This document shows positions 49,255 to 58,658 of a stretch of 64,000 nucleotides of DNA, in pieces. Location of the stretch: the NCBI GenBank assembly GCA_037445115.1, contig JBBILC010000002.1:1-64000 (forward strand). Reading direction: 5' to 3'. Source of the DNA: Trichothermofontia sp037445115 (lineage in GTDB: Bacteria > Cyanobacteriota > Cyanobacteriia > B231). Numbering within the stretch: position 1 is the first letter of the stretch; every line of letters begins with the position of its first letter. Below the pieces are notes generated by a model. That model made no database searches, was not told the DNA's origin, and was given only the letters and a program-made list of their open reading frames with translations. Made by a program: the position numbers and the translations under genes.

Positions 49255-50496
49255 ATGGCAGAATGGCGGGAAATTTCCGGGGGCGTTACGGCTCCCAAAG
49301 GGTATCAGGCCGCTGGCATCACCGCTGGCTTGAAGCCCTCCGGACAACCAGACTTGGCCCTAATTTTTTCGGAAAGCGAAGCGATCGCGGCGGGTGTCTT
49401 TACCACCTGTCAAGTTCGCGCCGCCTGTGTGGACTACTGCCGACAACGCCTTCAGGCCAAAGCCAGTGCCCGTGCCATTCTCTGCAACGCCGGACAGGCC
49501 AATGCGGCAACGGGTACCCAGGGCTGGGAGGATGCGGTCGAAAGTGCGAAATGGGTGGCCGAAGCCCTGCAAATTCCCCCGGAGTCGGTGTTAGTCGCCT
49601 CGACCGGGGTGATTGGCCAGCGGATCAAGATGGAGATTCTCCGGGCGGGGATTCCGCAACTGGTTGCCGCCGCCTCAGCGACGGGATCGGATGCTGCGGC
49701 CCGTGCCATTACCACCACGGATTTGGTGCCGAAGACGATCGCCCTGGAAACGACGATCGGCGATCGCCCGGTGCGGATTGGGGGCATTGCCAAGGGATCG
49801 GGGATGATTCACCCCAATATGGCGACGATGTTGTCCTTTATTACCTGTGATGCGGCAGTGGCTCCCCACCTGTGGCAGGAGATGCTCCAGCGGGCCGTCG
49901 ATCGTAGCTTTAACCAGATCACCGTTGATGGCGACACCAGCACCAACGATACGGTCCTCGCCCTCGCCAATGGTCAATCCCGCACCCCCGCCATTACCGA
50001 TGGGGGGTCAGAAGCCGAAACCCTGGAGGGGATGCTCACCGCCGTGTGTACCCATTTAGCCAAGGCGATCGCCCGCGATGGCGAAGGCGCAACTTGCCTG
50101 ATCGAAGTCCAGGTGCGGGGTACCGATACCGAGGCCGCTGCTAACCAGATTGCCCGGACGATCGTCGGTTCCTCCCTGGTGAAATCCGCCATTTTTGGCC
50201 GTGATCCTAACTGGGGCCGGATTGCGGCGGCGGCGGGACGGGCGGGGGTGCCCTTTGCCCAAGAGAATCTCCGGATTCAACTGGGGGATTTCTTGATGAT
50301 GGATCAGGGGCAACCCTTGCCCTACGATCGCGATGCCGCTAGCCAATACCTACGCCAAGCCGCTGAAGGGGCCTACCTGGCGGCGGATACGGTCCTGATC
50401 CAGGTGAGTGTGGGCAGTGGTCCCGGTTATGGACGGGCCTGGGGCTGTGACCTCAGCTATGACTACGTGAAAATCAACGCTGAATACACCACCTGA
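49255..50496 (+). CDS. argJ: Bifunctional ornithine acetyltransferase / N-acetylglutamate synthase
   Basis: The 413-residue ArgJ of the cyclic arginine pathway, transferring acetyl from N-acetylornithine to glutamate. The self-cleavage site is Ala190-Thr191 in GMIHPNMATMLSF; Thr191 becomes the nucleophile of the beta chain. Other signatures are ILCNAGQANA, VLVASTGVIGQ and DGDTSTNDTV. ATG 49255 was chosen because the family starts here; the long upstream extension is not protein-like. It is probably monocistronic. Confidence 0.97.
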   Translation: MAEWREISGGVTAPKGYQAAGITAGLKPSGQPDLALIFSESEAIAAGVFTTCQVRAACVDYCRQRLQAKASARAILCNAGQANAATGTQGWEDAVESAKWVAEALQIPPESVLVASTGVIGQRIKMEILRAGIPQLVAAASATGSDAAARAITTTDLVPKTIALETTIGDRPVRIGGIAKGSGMIHPNMATMLSFITCDAAVAPHLWQEMLQRAVDRSFNQITVDGDTSTNDTVLALANGQSRTPAITDGGSEAETLEGMLTAVCTHLAKAIARDGEGATCLIEVQVRGTDTEAAANQIARTIVGSSLVKSAIFGRDPNWGRIAAAAGRAGVPFAQENLRIQLGDFLMMDQGQPLPYDRDAASQYLRQAAEGAYLAADTVLIQVSVGSGPGYGRAWGCDLSYDYVKINAEYTT

Positions 50497-50597
50497 CGCG
50501 CTTCCAGATATTCAATAGACCCCCGTTCCGCATGGCCCATCCCTGACGCTGGGGGGCGATCGCGCGCAAGGGGAAACCTACCTCATGACGATGACTC

Positions 50598-51071
50598 ATG
50601 ACGATGACTCAAACACCCCCCCAAAAAATCGCCAACCTGGCGGATGCCGTCGCGATCGCGGCCCTGGCCCACCGGGACCAACACGATAAGGCGGGTGCGC
50701 CTTACCTGCTCCATCCCCTCCGGCTGCTGCTGCGGATGGACTCGGAGACGGCGATGATGGCTGCCGTCCTGCATGACGTGGTTGAGGATACGGATTGGAC
50801 CCTAGAACAGTTACGGGACGCGGGTTTCCCGGAAGCGGTGTTGGCGGCGGTTGACTGCCTAACCCGCCGATCGCTGGAAAGCTACGATGCCTTCATCGAT
50901 CGGATCAGCCAAAACCCGATCGCGCAGCAAGTCAAGATCGCCGATCTGGAAGACAATATGAATCTCCAGCGGCTGGGCCAACTCAACCCCAAGGATTTAG
51001 AGCGACTGGAGAAATACCACCGGGCGTGGCGCAGGCTGACCAACCGGGACAATCGCCTACCCAGGGAGTAG
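50598..51071 (+). CDS. HD domain phosphohydrolase (SpoT/RelA hydrolase-like)
   Basis: A 157-residue protein consisting mainly of an HD domain like that of RelA/SpoT ppGpp hydrolases. AHRDQHDKAGAPYLLHPLRLL (about residues 24-44) gives the first His, LHDVVEDTDW the HD pair, and VKIADLEDNMNLQRL the last Asp. It lacks the synthetase and TGS parts, as in small alarmone hydrolases. The exact substrate is uncertain. The start region contains the duplicated ATGACGATGACTC. Confidence 0.85.
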   Translation: MTMTQTPPQKIANLADAVAIAALAHRDQHDKAGAPYLLHPLRLLLRMDSETAMMAAVLHDVVEDTDWTLEQLRDAGFPEAVLAAVDCLTRRSLESYDAFIDRISQNPIAQQVKIADLEDNMNLQRLGQLNPKDLERLEKYHRAWRRLTNRDNRLPRE

Positions 51072-51182
51072 GGGGAAGTCAGCATTAAGAAACATCTAAA
51101 ATCCGACGGGGAAACTGGGGTATGTGGCAAGATGGCTAGGTAGACTCGATTGAACTCTCAAGTATTTAGCAGGAAAACAACT

Positions 51183-51818
51183 ATGGCTCTTCAACTCGGT
51201 GACGTTGTTCCCAACTTCACCCAAGCTTCTAACGTTGGCGAAATCAACCTCTATGACTGGGCAGGCGATAGCTGGGTCGTTCTGTTCTCCCATCCGGCGG
51301 ACTATACCCCCGTTTGCACCACCGAATTGGGTGAAGTGGCCAAGTTGGTACCCGAATTCGAGAAGCGGCATGCCAAGGTCATTGCCCTCAGTGTGGATGA
51401 TGTGGAGTCACACAAGGGCTGGATTGGCGACATCAACGAAACCCAAAACACCACGGTGAATTACCCCATCCTGGCGGATGCAGATAAGAAGGTTTCTGAC
51501 TTGTATGGCATGATCCATCCCAATGCCAATGCCAAGCTGACGGTGCGGACGGTATTTGTGATTGATCCTGAACACAAGCTACGCCTGACGATTACCTATC
51601 CCCCCAGCACGGGCCGTAACTTTGAGGAAATTCTGCGGGTGATTGATTCGCTACAACTGACGGATAAATACAGCGTTGCAACACCGGTGAATTGGAAGGA
51701 TGGCGAAGATGTTGTGGTGGCTCCGTCGATTCCCACGGATGAGGCCAAGCAGAAGTTCCCGAAGGGCGTAACGGAAATCAAGCCCTATCTGCGGATGACG
51801 CCCCAACCCAATAAATAG
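51183..51818 (+). CDS. 1-Cys peroxiredoxin (Prx6 type)
   Basis: A 211-residue peroxiredoxin from ATG 51183 (MALQLGDVVPNFTQ). The peroxidatic Cys45 is in FSHPADYTPVCTTELG, and the C-terminal region (PVNWKDGEDVVVAPSIPTDEA, KGVTEIKPYLRMTPQP) is typical of the 1-Cys/Prx6 group. There is no resolving Cys of the 2-Cys type. It detoxifies peroxides in the cytoplasm. Confidence 0.97.
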   Translation: MALQLGDVVPNFTQASNVGEINLYDWAGDSWVVLFSHPADYTPVCTTELGEVAKLVPEFEKRHAKVIALSVDDVESHKGWIGDINETQNTTVNYPILADADKKVSDLYGMIHPNANAKLTVRTVFVIDPEHKLRLTITYPPSTGRNFEEILRVIDSLQLTDKYSVATPVNWKDGEDVVVAPSIPTDEAKQKFPKGVTEIKPYLRMTPQPNK

Positions 51819-52324
51819 GGCCGAGGGCAGCATCAAGCTGAAGATTAGGGTTACGACCGGCTCAGCCCGTTCGCGTAGCGTCTCCCTAGGGAAAACGGAT
51901 AAGGTCCTGCTTATCCTGAGTCTATCGAAGGGTCTTGGAACCTATCTGCAACCCATCACTTTAGGCATGCCAGAGCACTACAGCCGTTCCCTCTCTAATG
52001 AAGTACTGTCAAGCCTTGTAAACAAGGGGCTTAAGCCCCTTGTCTGTACCTCACCAAGTATGGAAGTGCTGTAGTACAGTAAACATAAACTTTTGCAATG
52101 TTGGTAGTAACGACTTGAGGCATTGCAGGCTAAAGCCTGAACTACAAACGTTGCATCGGTAATTATGGGCTGCACTAGCTTGTATCTGTGGGTTATACCC
52201 AAAAACAACGCCTTCCCCGTGGGGACAGGTTCACCGAGATGTCTGTGTGGCCACAGACAGGGTCAAGGACGGGGCTTGTATCCCATCTTTTCGGTCAACC
52301 TGTCCCTTTTGATTGGCGCAGCGA
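51819..52324. other. Spacer rich in dispersed repeats
   Basis: About 500 bases without a gene. It contains CGTTCGCGTAGCGTCTCC (about 51870), an ATAAG/CTTAT hairpin, the 94-bp repeat copy B (51979-52072), and a GCAGGCTAAAGCCTGA hairpin near 52124. Confidence 0.7.
51979..52072 (-). repeat. 94-bp palindrome-containing repeat, copy B
   Basis: This is the reverse-complement copy of 751-844, with three differences over 94 bases. The palindromic core here is perfect (AAGGGGCTTAAGCCCCTT). Confidence 0.85.
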
Positions 52325-53032
52325 TTACATTTCTCGCACGATCGGCTGGCCGTCTTTGACCTCACCAATTAACACCAGATCGGTCACGCCCACAAACAAG
52401 CCATTTTCTAATACCCCAGGAATATTGTTTAATTTCTTTTCCAGGGCAGCCGGATCATCAATACGATCGAACTTAACATCAATGACAAAGTTCCCTTGAT
52501 CAGTAATGACGGGGCCGGCCTTCCTCACCCCCATCCGTAGTTCTGGCTTGCCCCCCAGTTGGGTAATAGCTCGCATCACGGGGGTCATGGCGAGGGGTAA
52601 CACTTCCACGGGTAGCAGGAAGGTAGAACCCAGGCGATCGACAATCTTAGTGCTGTCCACCACCACAATAAAATAGGCTGCTAGGGCATCAACAATCTTT
52701 TCGCGGGTATGGGCCGCCCCGCCCCCCTTGATCAGATTTTTGTTGGGATCGACCTCATCCGCTCCATCGATCGCCAGATCAATTTTGTCCACCTCATCCA
52801 ATGTTGTCAGGGGGATACCGTATTGTTTTGCTAATACGATCGCCTGGAAAGAGGTGGGAATGCCTTTAATATCCTTGAGATCCCCCGCCTGCAAACGCTC
52901 ACCAATGTATTGAATGGCGTAGGCGGTCGTTGAACCCGTGCCCAACCCCACCACCATGCCCGACTGGACACGATCGGCGGCGGCTTTACCCACGGCTTGT
53001 TTCATTAAGACCACAGGGTCAGTCGTTGTCAT
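52325..53032 (-). CDS. rpiA: Ribose-5-phosphate isomerase A
   Basis: A 235-residue RpiA from ATG 53032, interconverting ribose-5-P and ribulose-5-P in the Calvin and pentose phosphate cycles. Signatures are GLGTGSTTAYAI, DLAIDGADEVDPNKNLIKGGG (catalytic Asp and Glu) and PVEVLPLA. Thirteen upstream codons in frame are excluded as non-conserved. Confidence 0.97.
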   Translation of the reverse strand: MTTTDPVVLMKQAVGKAAADRVQSGMVVGLGTGSTTAYAIQYIGERLQAGDLKDIKGIPTSFQAIVLAKQYGIPLTTLDEVDKIDLAIDGADEVDPNKNLIKGGGAAHTREKIVDALAAYFIVVVDSTKIVDRLGSTFLLPVEVLPLAMTPVMRAITQLGGKPELRMGVRKAGPVITDQGNFVIDVKFDRIDDPAALEKKLNNIPGVLENGLFVGVTDLVLIGEVKDGQPIVREM

Positions 53033-53143
53033 GTTGCACCTCTCTAAAATGCGTCGTCTCTTATGAGTCATTATCCAGACTGCGCGATCGCCCAGAAGGC
53101 GCAGCCACCCAGAGACTCTACCACGTGCGTTGGGCGAATCATC

Positions 53144-53809
53144 TTACCCCAAGCGCTGGGCCAGGATTTTTTTCATATTGGGTAATGCCCGCGCTACGAC
53201 TTTGGGTGACGGCGTTGTGGCCCGCCAACTGTCCCGCTGCTCCAGGTGGTTGACCCACGCTTGCAGACGGGGATAGGCATCCAGGGGGTACTCCAGCATG
53301 GGCAAAGCTGGGACAAGGGTACCGGCCACAATATCCGCTAGGGTGAGGTCGGCCCCCAGCAGGTAGGGTTGGTGTGTGGCTAACAGATCTTCGTAAACCT
53401 GCAACACGGCAGTGATCTGCTGGCGAGATTGGTCGAGTTTTACCGGGGCGACTGCCAGCCCTACAAAAGCCCCTGTTAGGGATAGGGTGGCGGGCTGAAG
53501 TTCGTTGAGGGCTAACATCTCCACCATGCGCACCCCGGCGATCGCCTGACTATTGGTCTGGGGCATGAGGGATGGGGAGGGGTAGTGGGCCTCTAGGTAA
53601 TCTAAAATCGCTAGCGACTCCAGAACACGAAACCCTGCATCCACAATGACGGGTACCCGCTGTAAAGGGTTAAGTGCCGTAAATTCAGCCCCCAAGTGAT
53701 CGCCATCTAAATTGACTAAGATTGGCTCAAACGGAATTTGCTTTTCTAATAGCGCTACCCACACCCGACGCGCATTCACCGAAACCGGATTGTAATAGAA
53801 CTGCAACAT
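53144..53809 (-). CDS. Glutathione S-transferase family protein
   Basis: A 221-residue GST. The N-terminal thioredoxin-like part has PVSVNARRVWVALLEKQIPF, the cis-Pro in QRVPVIVD and the glutathione-binding VLESLAILDYL. The C-terminal helical domain has YLLGADLTLADIVAGTLV. The class (omega- or nu-like) is uncertain. It probably conjugates or reduces with glutathione in the cytoplasm. Confidence 0.92.
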   Translation of the reverse strand: MLQFYYNPVSVNARRVWVALLEKQIPFEPILVNLDGDHLGAEFTALNPLQRVPVIVDAGFRVLESLAILDYLEAHYPSPSLMPQTNSQAIAGVRMVEMLALNELQPATLSLTGAFVGLAVAPVKLDQSRQQITAVLQVYEDLLATHQPYLLGADLTLADIVAGTLVPALPMLEYPLDAYPRLQAWVNHLEQRDSWRATTPSPKVVARALPNMKKILAQRLG

Positions 53810-54074
53810 GCCATTGTCCCTATAACGCTTTACCTTGCTTCAATATTTTAGGAATAGGTGCGATATCTGCCTTGGGCATTTGGGGTTGTAACGGCTACCT
53901 GCTAACCACCCAGGATGACTGTCTAGCCTGCGTGAGTGGGTAGTCAATTCCTAGTCAATTCCTGGTCAGTCCGTCTAAAAAAACTCCGCCCAGTGCAGGG
54001 ACTTGGCACAACCCTAGCACCCTAGCGATACACTGGGAAGATCGCCTCTAGCATCCCGATCGTGTGGTTATTGT

Positions 54075-54389
54075 GTGCTTATGCATGTACTTTCCATCCC
54101 CACTTGGATTATTCATATCTCAAGCGTGATTGAATGGACTGCCGCCATCTGGCTCATTTGGTTATACGCCGACCTCAGCGGCAATCGGGCTTGGCGACTC
54201 CTGTCCCTGGCCATGCTGCCCGCTCTTGTGAGTGCAATGTGTGCCTGTACCTGGCATTTTTTTGACAATACCCCTACCCTGGAATGGTTGGTTACCCTCC
54301 AGGCCAGCACCACCGTCCTGGGGAATGTGACCCTCATGGTGGCGGCTTGGGTTCTCTGGAAAAATCGTCAGCCGGAGTTAAAACCATGA
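54075..54389 (+). CDS. DUF2499/Ycf49-like membrane protein
   Basis: A 104-residue protein with three membrane helices. The family features are HVLSIPTWIIHISSVIEWTAAIWL and ACTWHFFDNTPTLEWLVTLQA. It is found in cyanobacteria and plastids (Ycf49) with unknown function. Its stop overlaps the next start by four bases (ATGA). Confidence 0.9.
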   Translation: MLMHVLSIPTWIIHISSVIEWTAAIWLIWLYADLSGNRAWRLLSLAMLPALVSAMCACTWHFFDNTPTLEWLVTLQASTTVLGNVTLMVAAWVLWKNRQPELKP

Positions 54390-54790
54390 CCGTAGTGGCC
54401 CCAAACCTGAGCAGCCCTGGGCTGCTGCCAGATCTCCCGGCCCTGGTCTCCCTGTCTGGGAGCTTACTCCTCGCCCACATATCCCTGCCCTCTAAGGACG
54501 CCTTATTTGCCCTTTCCCTGTTTCCCTACCTGGGATTTCTCTGGTTTTTGACCCGATCGCGACAGGCTCCCCGCTTAGCGTTAATTGGGTTTTATACCAC
54601 ACTGGTTTTTGTCGGCGTGACCATTCCGGCGGGAATTTATGCCAGGGTGGTCTACCAGCAAGCCCTGGCGAACGTAGACTGGTTACATGGCAGTGCTGAG
54701 GTTTTTCTCACCCTGGCTAATATTCTGATCGTGTTGGGGTTTCGTCAGGCCGTTCTGGACCAACGCGCCCGCAACAGGGAAACTTCCTAA
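54386..54790 (+). CDS. DUF3593 membrane protein
   Basis: A 134-residue membrane protein with helices at about 20-50, 60-85 and 100-125, including PYLGFLWFLTRSRQAPRLALIGFYTTLVFVGVTIPAG. It matches the cyanobacterial/plastid DUF3593 family as remembered. Overlap with the Ycf49-like gene suggests a joint role of the two membrane proteins. ATG 54386 was chosen because of the overlap; a longer frame starts upstream. Confidence 0.85.
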   Translation: MTVVAPNLSSPGLLPDLPALVSLSGSLLLAHISLPSKDALFALSLFPYLGFLWFLTRSRQAPRLALIGFYTTLVFVGVTIPAGIYARVVYQQALANVDWLHGSAEVFLTLANILIVLGFRQAVLDQRARNRETS

Positions 54791-54838
54791 GCGCTAGCCC
54801 CCCTTCCCCCTGATCTTCCCCGCAGGAGTAAGCTGGTT

Positions 54839-55822
54839 TTGCCCTACCCCCCCGTTCTTTGTCTGGGTGAAGTTCTCTTTGATTACCTGGCTGATCAGCC
54901 CGGTGTGGCCTTGTCAGCAGTGACAAGCTGGACGGCCTATGCGGGGGGGGCACCGGCTAATGTGGCCTCTGCCTTAGTCAAGTTGGGAACGCCCGCTGGT
55001 TTCATTGGCTGTATTGGTGCCGATGTGGGCGGGGAAGTTTTAGTGCAAATCCTGACCACCGCCGGGGTGGATCTAACCGGGGTCCAGCGTCACCCCATCC
55101 GACCCACGCGTCAGGTATATGTCCTGCGATCGCAGACGGGCGATCGTCAATTTGCAGGGTTTGGCGACGATTACGCAGCCACGGACTTTGCGGATACGGC
55201 CCTACAAGCGGAGGCCCTGCCCGTGTCCCTCTTTGCTCAAGCGCAATACCTGGTCCTGGGAACCCTTATGCTGGCCTATCCCGACAGTCGCCAAGCGGCT
55301 CTGCGTGCCCTGGAACTTGCCCAAGCGCACCAGCTAACGGTGCTGATGGATGTCAATTGGCGACCCCAGTTTTGGCCCAACCCCCAAGCCGCCGTGCCCC
55401 TCATTCGCGCCGCGATCGCCCAAGTAACCTTCCTTAAGCTATCGGAGGAAGAGGCGGCTTGGTTATACCAGACCGACAATCCCGCCGCGATCGCCAAGCA
55501 ATTTCCGAATCTACGGGGGGTTTTGCTCACCCAGGGCGAGCAGGGGTGTCGGTACTGGATTCACGGCCACCAGGATGACTATCCGGCTTTCAGTGTCCCC
55601 GTGGTCGATACCACCGGGGCGGGGGATGGCTTTGTGGCCGGGTTTATCCACCAACTTTACCAAAGCCAGGGCCAATGCCTGACCACCGCCGAGGATATCC
55701 GGGCCACAGTCGCCTATGCCAATAGTGTGGGTGCCTTGACGACCACCCAGGCCGGTGCCATTGCCGCCCAGCCGACGGCGATCGCGGTGCAAGCCTTCCT
55801 ACGGCAACAGGTTGAGCCTTAG
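54839..55822 (+). CDS. PfkB-family sugar kinase (fructokinase-like)
   Basis: A 327-residue ribokinase-fold kinase. The N-terminal sugar-binding GGAPANVASALVKLG and the C-terminal PfkB signature DTTGAGDGFVAGF (base Asp263) are clear. Sequence is closest in feel to fructokinases, phosphorylating fructose with ATP. The start is TTG at 54839 with AGGAG upstream. An in-frame ATG is not present nearby. Confidence 0.9.
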   Translation: MPYPPVLCLGEVLFDYLADQPGVALSAVTSWTAYAGGAPANVASALVKLGTPAGFIGCIGADVGGEVLVQILTTAGVDLTGVQRHPIRPTRQVYVLRSQTGDRQFAGFGDDYAATDFADTALQAEALPVSLFAQAQYLVLGTLMLAYPDSRQAALRALELAQAHQLTVLMDVNWRPQFWPNPQAAVPLIRAAIAQVTFLKLSEEEAAWLYQTDNPAAIAKQFPNLRGVLLTQGEQGCRYWIHGHQDDYPAFSVPVVDTTGAGDGFVAGFIHQLYQSQGQCLTTAEDIRATVAYANSVGALTTTQAGAIAAQPTAIAVQAFLRQQVEP

Positions 55823-55898
55823 AAGTTTAAAGGGGGAGTCCCCGTTAATAGCGCACGACAAAACCTGAACCTCGGTCCCTTCGACCAGTGGCTGCGTT

Positions 55899-55923
55899 GT
55901 TCGTAGTGACGACTTTAGTCGTC
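55899..55923 (+). repeat. Short palindromic repeat, copy 2
   Basis: GTTCGTAGTGACGACTTTAG and the next five bases match the reverse complement of 11409-11433 with few changes. The ACGACT/AGTCGT arms are preserved. Confidence 0.75.
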
Positions 55924-56005
55924 AAAGCAACCGTCTCTAGACTCTTCAAACAGGCCATTAAGCCAACCGACCCAAACCATCCAGACTGCCAAACCCCGTC
56001 TGTTG

Positions 56006-57019
56006 CTAACTAACTGCCGTCGCGGTAGGCCCCAAGTGGGGTAATCTGCTGGCGGTTGTCTGCCGAATAAACTCAGCGAACTTGGCCACTAATTCGGGAT
56101 TGCGCCAGCCCCGATCCGTTTCCTGGGCCAAAATCTCTAGGGCTTGTTCGGGGGTAAAGGCCGGTTTGTAGGGACGCTCACTTACCAGGGCATCGTAGAT
56201 ATCGATCATTTGAAAGACCTGCGCCAGGAAGGGAATCTCATGCCCCACGAGGCTATCCGGATAGCCTGTCCCATCCCAGCGTTCGTGGTGGTGACGGATA
56301 ATGGGCAGGACCCCTCGCATCGTCCGCAGCGGTTGGCAGATCTTCTCACCAATGAGGACGTGCTGCCTCATAATCTGCCATTCCTCGCTGGTTAATTTCC
56401 CCTTCTTCAGTAAAACCGCATCGGGAATACCCACCTTACCAATGTCATGCAAATATCCGCCCCAGGCAAGATCACGGATTTCAGCCCGCGTCAGACCAAG
56501 AAATTCACCAAATGCCTCACCCAGGTCTACCAACCGTTCGCAGTGGTCGCCTGTACCTGGATCACGGCTTTCTACCGTGCGGGCGATCGAGAACAGAACC
56601 TGCTCGGCATGTTCCAAATCCTCATTCAGGCGCTTCTGGCGGATCAGGGACTTCACCCGTGCCGACAACTCCAAGCGATCGAAGGGCTTATTGAGAAAAT
56701 CGTCAGCGCCCGCTTCAATACCCCGGAGGCGGGAGTTCTGATCATTCAGGGCGGTAATGATGATCACGGGAATCAGACGGGTATGTTCATCTCCCTTCAG
56801 CCGGGAGCACACTTCAAAGCCGTCCAGACCGGGCATCATAATATCTAACAGGATGAGATCGGGATTGACCGCTGTCGTCTGCTCTAGGGCAGCGATCCCA
56901 TCTTCGGCTTCAAACACTTCATACCCTTCCACCGACAACAGGGCCGCAGCCGTTGCCCGTCCATAGGGATTATCATCAACGACTAAAATTTTAGGTGTGT
57001 CAGAGACAGAAGCATTCAT
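56006..57019 (-). CDS. Response regulator with HD-GYP domain
   Basis: A 337-residue RpfG-like protein. The receiver has phospho-Asp59 in LILLDIMMPGLDG and Lys111 in FLNKPFD. The HD-GYP domain has GDHCERL, the HD pair in YLHDIGKVGIPDAVLLKKG and the GYP motif in HHERWDGTGYPD. It should hydrolyse c-di-GMP when phosphorylated, opposing GGDEF enzymes such as the one at 8563. No partner kinase is adjacent. Confidence 0.95.
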   Translation of the reverse strand: MNASVSDTPKILVVDDNPYGRATAAALLSVEGYEVFEAEDGIAALEQTTAVNPDLILLDIMMPGLDGFEVCSRLKGDEHTRLIPVIIITALNDQNSRLRGIEAGADDFLNKPFDRLELSARVKSLIRQKRLNEDLEHAEQVLFSIARTVESRDPGTGDHCERLVDLGEAFGEFLGLTRAEIRDLAWGGYLHDIGKVGIPDAVLLKKGKLTSEEWQIMRQHVLIGEKICQPLRTMRGVLPIIRHHHERWDGTGYPDSLVGHEIPFLAQVFQMIDIYDALVSERPYKPAFTPEQALEILAQETDRGWRNPELVAKFAEFIRQTTASRLPHLGPTATAVS

Positions 57020-57540
57020 GGGGGGACTTGCTTACTCCCTACGATATTGAGTGAAAAGTTACGGACTAGATATACCCATTGAACTGGACCCATTGGGCAC
57101 CGTAGCCTCACAGCCCCTGATCAGATCCCTATCTGGGTGGATGATTGTCAACCCTTAACAGCCAAACTCAACCCATTACGATTGAGTCGTTTCGTGCAGG
57201 CATTCGGCCATTCGGCATGGTTATCATCCGAAGACGGGTTTATGGGCAGGATGATCATGATCTCTTGCCTATTAGTATCTTCAATTTTAGCGGATTGGTA
57301 AAACCGTCTTTTCACGGATGTCTCATTGGGGTTATCTGCCCCCAGTATGCCCTAGACCAGATTGACAGAGGCAAGACAGGGGAGCAAGGTGCTGGGGTGG
57401 GCTGAAGGGCGGCGGCGAGCAGCAGACTCGGGAATAAGGCGGGAATCATTAGGCGAAGATCTAGCCGTGGACGGAGCGATCGCCTACAATCCAATTGCCT
57501 ATTTCCATTGTTCTACGCTGACCTGCTGAATTACCTTCCC
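57020..57540. other. Divergent spacer of about 520 bases
   Basis: It lies between the HD-GYP gene and the small membrane protein gene. Frames of 60-86 codons cross it, but they have unusual composition and no family similarity. No RNA gene is seen. Confidence 0.5.
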
Positions 57541-57960
57541 ATGTTTGCCCATTCTTCCCCAACTGCGACTGCCCCGCCCGATCGCCTGAGTCGGCGGGCC
57601 GATCGCCGCCGCCGCGCCCACGCATTCCACCCCTCCTATCGTCCACAGACGATCGAGGTCGCGATCAAATTTGGCATGAATGCACTATTCATTTTGGGAT
57701 GCGTAGCGGCGTTGCTGCACCTGCTACCCCAAATTAGGAACCAACAACGGGAATTGCAGGAAATTCAGGCAGAAGCCACATTGACCAAGACCCGCGTTGA
57801 GCATTTGCAAGCAGACTTCGATCGCTATTTTGACCCCCAACAGGCCAAAAGTGTGATGCAGGAACAGGGACACCGGGTTGACCCTAGCCAGCGTCGCGTT
57901 GTGTTTCTTGAACCCAAACCCTCACCCACCCCAGAGGAGTCACCGTTGCCCCTCAATTAA
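57541..57960 (+). CDS. Single-span membrane protein with coiled coil
   Basis: A 139-residue protein from ATG 57541. A basic cytosolic part (RLSRRADRRRRAHAFHP) precedes one membrane helix (FGMNALFILGCVAALLHLLP, about 51-70). A coiled coil (RNQQRELQEIQAEATLTKTRVEHL) and a Pro-rich tail follow. The topology resembles FtsL/DivIC-type septum proteins, and homologues in cyanobacteria are known as conserved hypothetical. No division gene is nearby. Confidence 0.75.
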   Translation: MFAHSSPTATAPPDRLSRRADRRRRAHAFHPSYRPQTIEVAIKFGMNALFILGCVAALLHLLPQIRNQQRELQEIQAEATLTKTRVEHLQADFDRYFDPQQAKSVMQEQGHRVDPSQRRVVFLEPKPSPTPEESPLPLN

Positions 57961-58298
57961 GGCGTTCGTCATGATGGGGTTTACAGGACGGGGCGCAAAA
58001 ACCGGACAGGGCACAAAAATAGGGCGCTCTGCGCCCTGCGATCGCGTTATTTGTCTCGTTGGTTGGAATTTAATAGCTTAATTCAGAAAATTCAGTCACA
58101 TCGATTTTCTGGCGGGCAGTCACGAGGCTGAGCACTTAGCCCTTATTATCAAGCAGTATCGTTAAGTCTTATACAGAGCAGGACTGGACTGAGCCAAGTA
58201 GACAGAAATATCGAAGTTTGTTGCTGAGTTTGATAATGAGAAAACTACCTAGATAAAGATGTAGATCTGGAAAATTCGTGTAGCGAGTGGGTCAATTG
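57961..58298. other. Spacer with a possible bidirectional terminator
   Basis: About 340 bases between convergent genes. The hairpin AGGGCGC-TCT-GCGCCCT at 58021-58037 is followed by ATTTTTG on the minus strand and by GTTATTT further away on the plus strand. No gene is seen. Confidence 0.55.
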
Positions 58299-58499
58299 CT
58301 AGAGAAGTAAACGGGTTACCCGTACATCATATTCCGTGGCTTTGGGATAGTCACCAGTGGCCTGCCCCCGCGCCATGCGATCAGCCTGCTCCTGCGATTC
58401 TGCGTCCACCTCGTAACGCGCAGACATCAACCGTGAATGGCTGCTAGCTTGTTCGAGATATTCCTTCATGTCAACAAAGACTTCGTAGGTGTGAACCAT
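58299..58499 (-). CDS. Small conserved-looking soluble protein, unknown
   Basis: A 66-residue protein from ATG 58499 (MVHTYEVFVDMKEYLEQASSH). It is alpha/beta in pattern and acidic. An upstream start eight codons earlier is possible. The alternation VHTYEVFVDM ... RYEVDAESQEQADRMARG and ATEYDVRVTRLL suggests a compact ferredoxin-like fold, but no family was recognised. Confidence 0.65.
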   Translation of the reverse strand: MVHTYEVFVDMKEYLEQASSHSRLMSARYEVDAESQEQADRMARGQATGDYPKATEYDVRVTRLLL

Positions 58500-58658
58500 T
58501 GGACCAGCCCCTCCTAGAGGCAAGTACAGATCAGTTATCCCACCAGTATAAAAAGTTCTTTCCAGGAAAGTTCAGGGTCCAAAGAGTTAGTCATATTCTG
58601 CAATGAAATGTTGCGATTTGACATGTTTGGTCATGGTTATTGTAAAGTTCTGAATCGC

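Noticed and set aside
57145..57405. An 86-codon frame in the spacer before 57541
   Set aside because: No family similarity, no ribosome site, and the end is repeat-like (Gly/Gln/Ala). Too weak to call.
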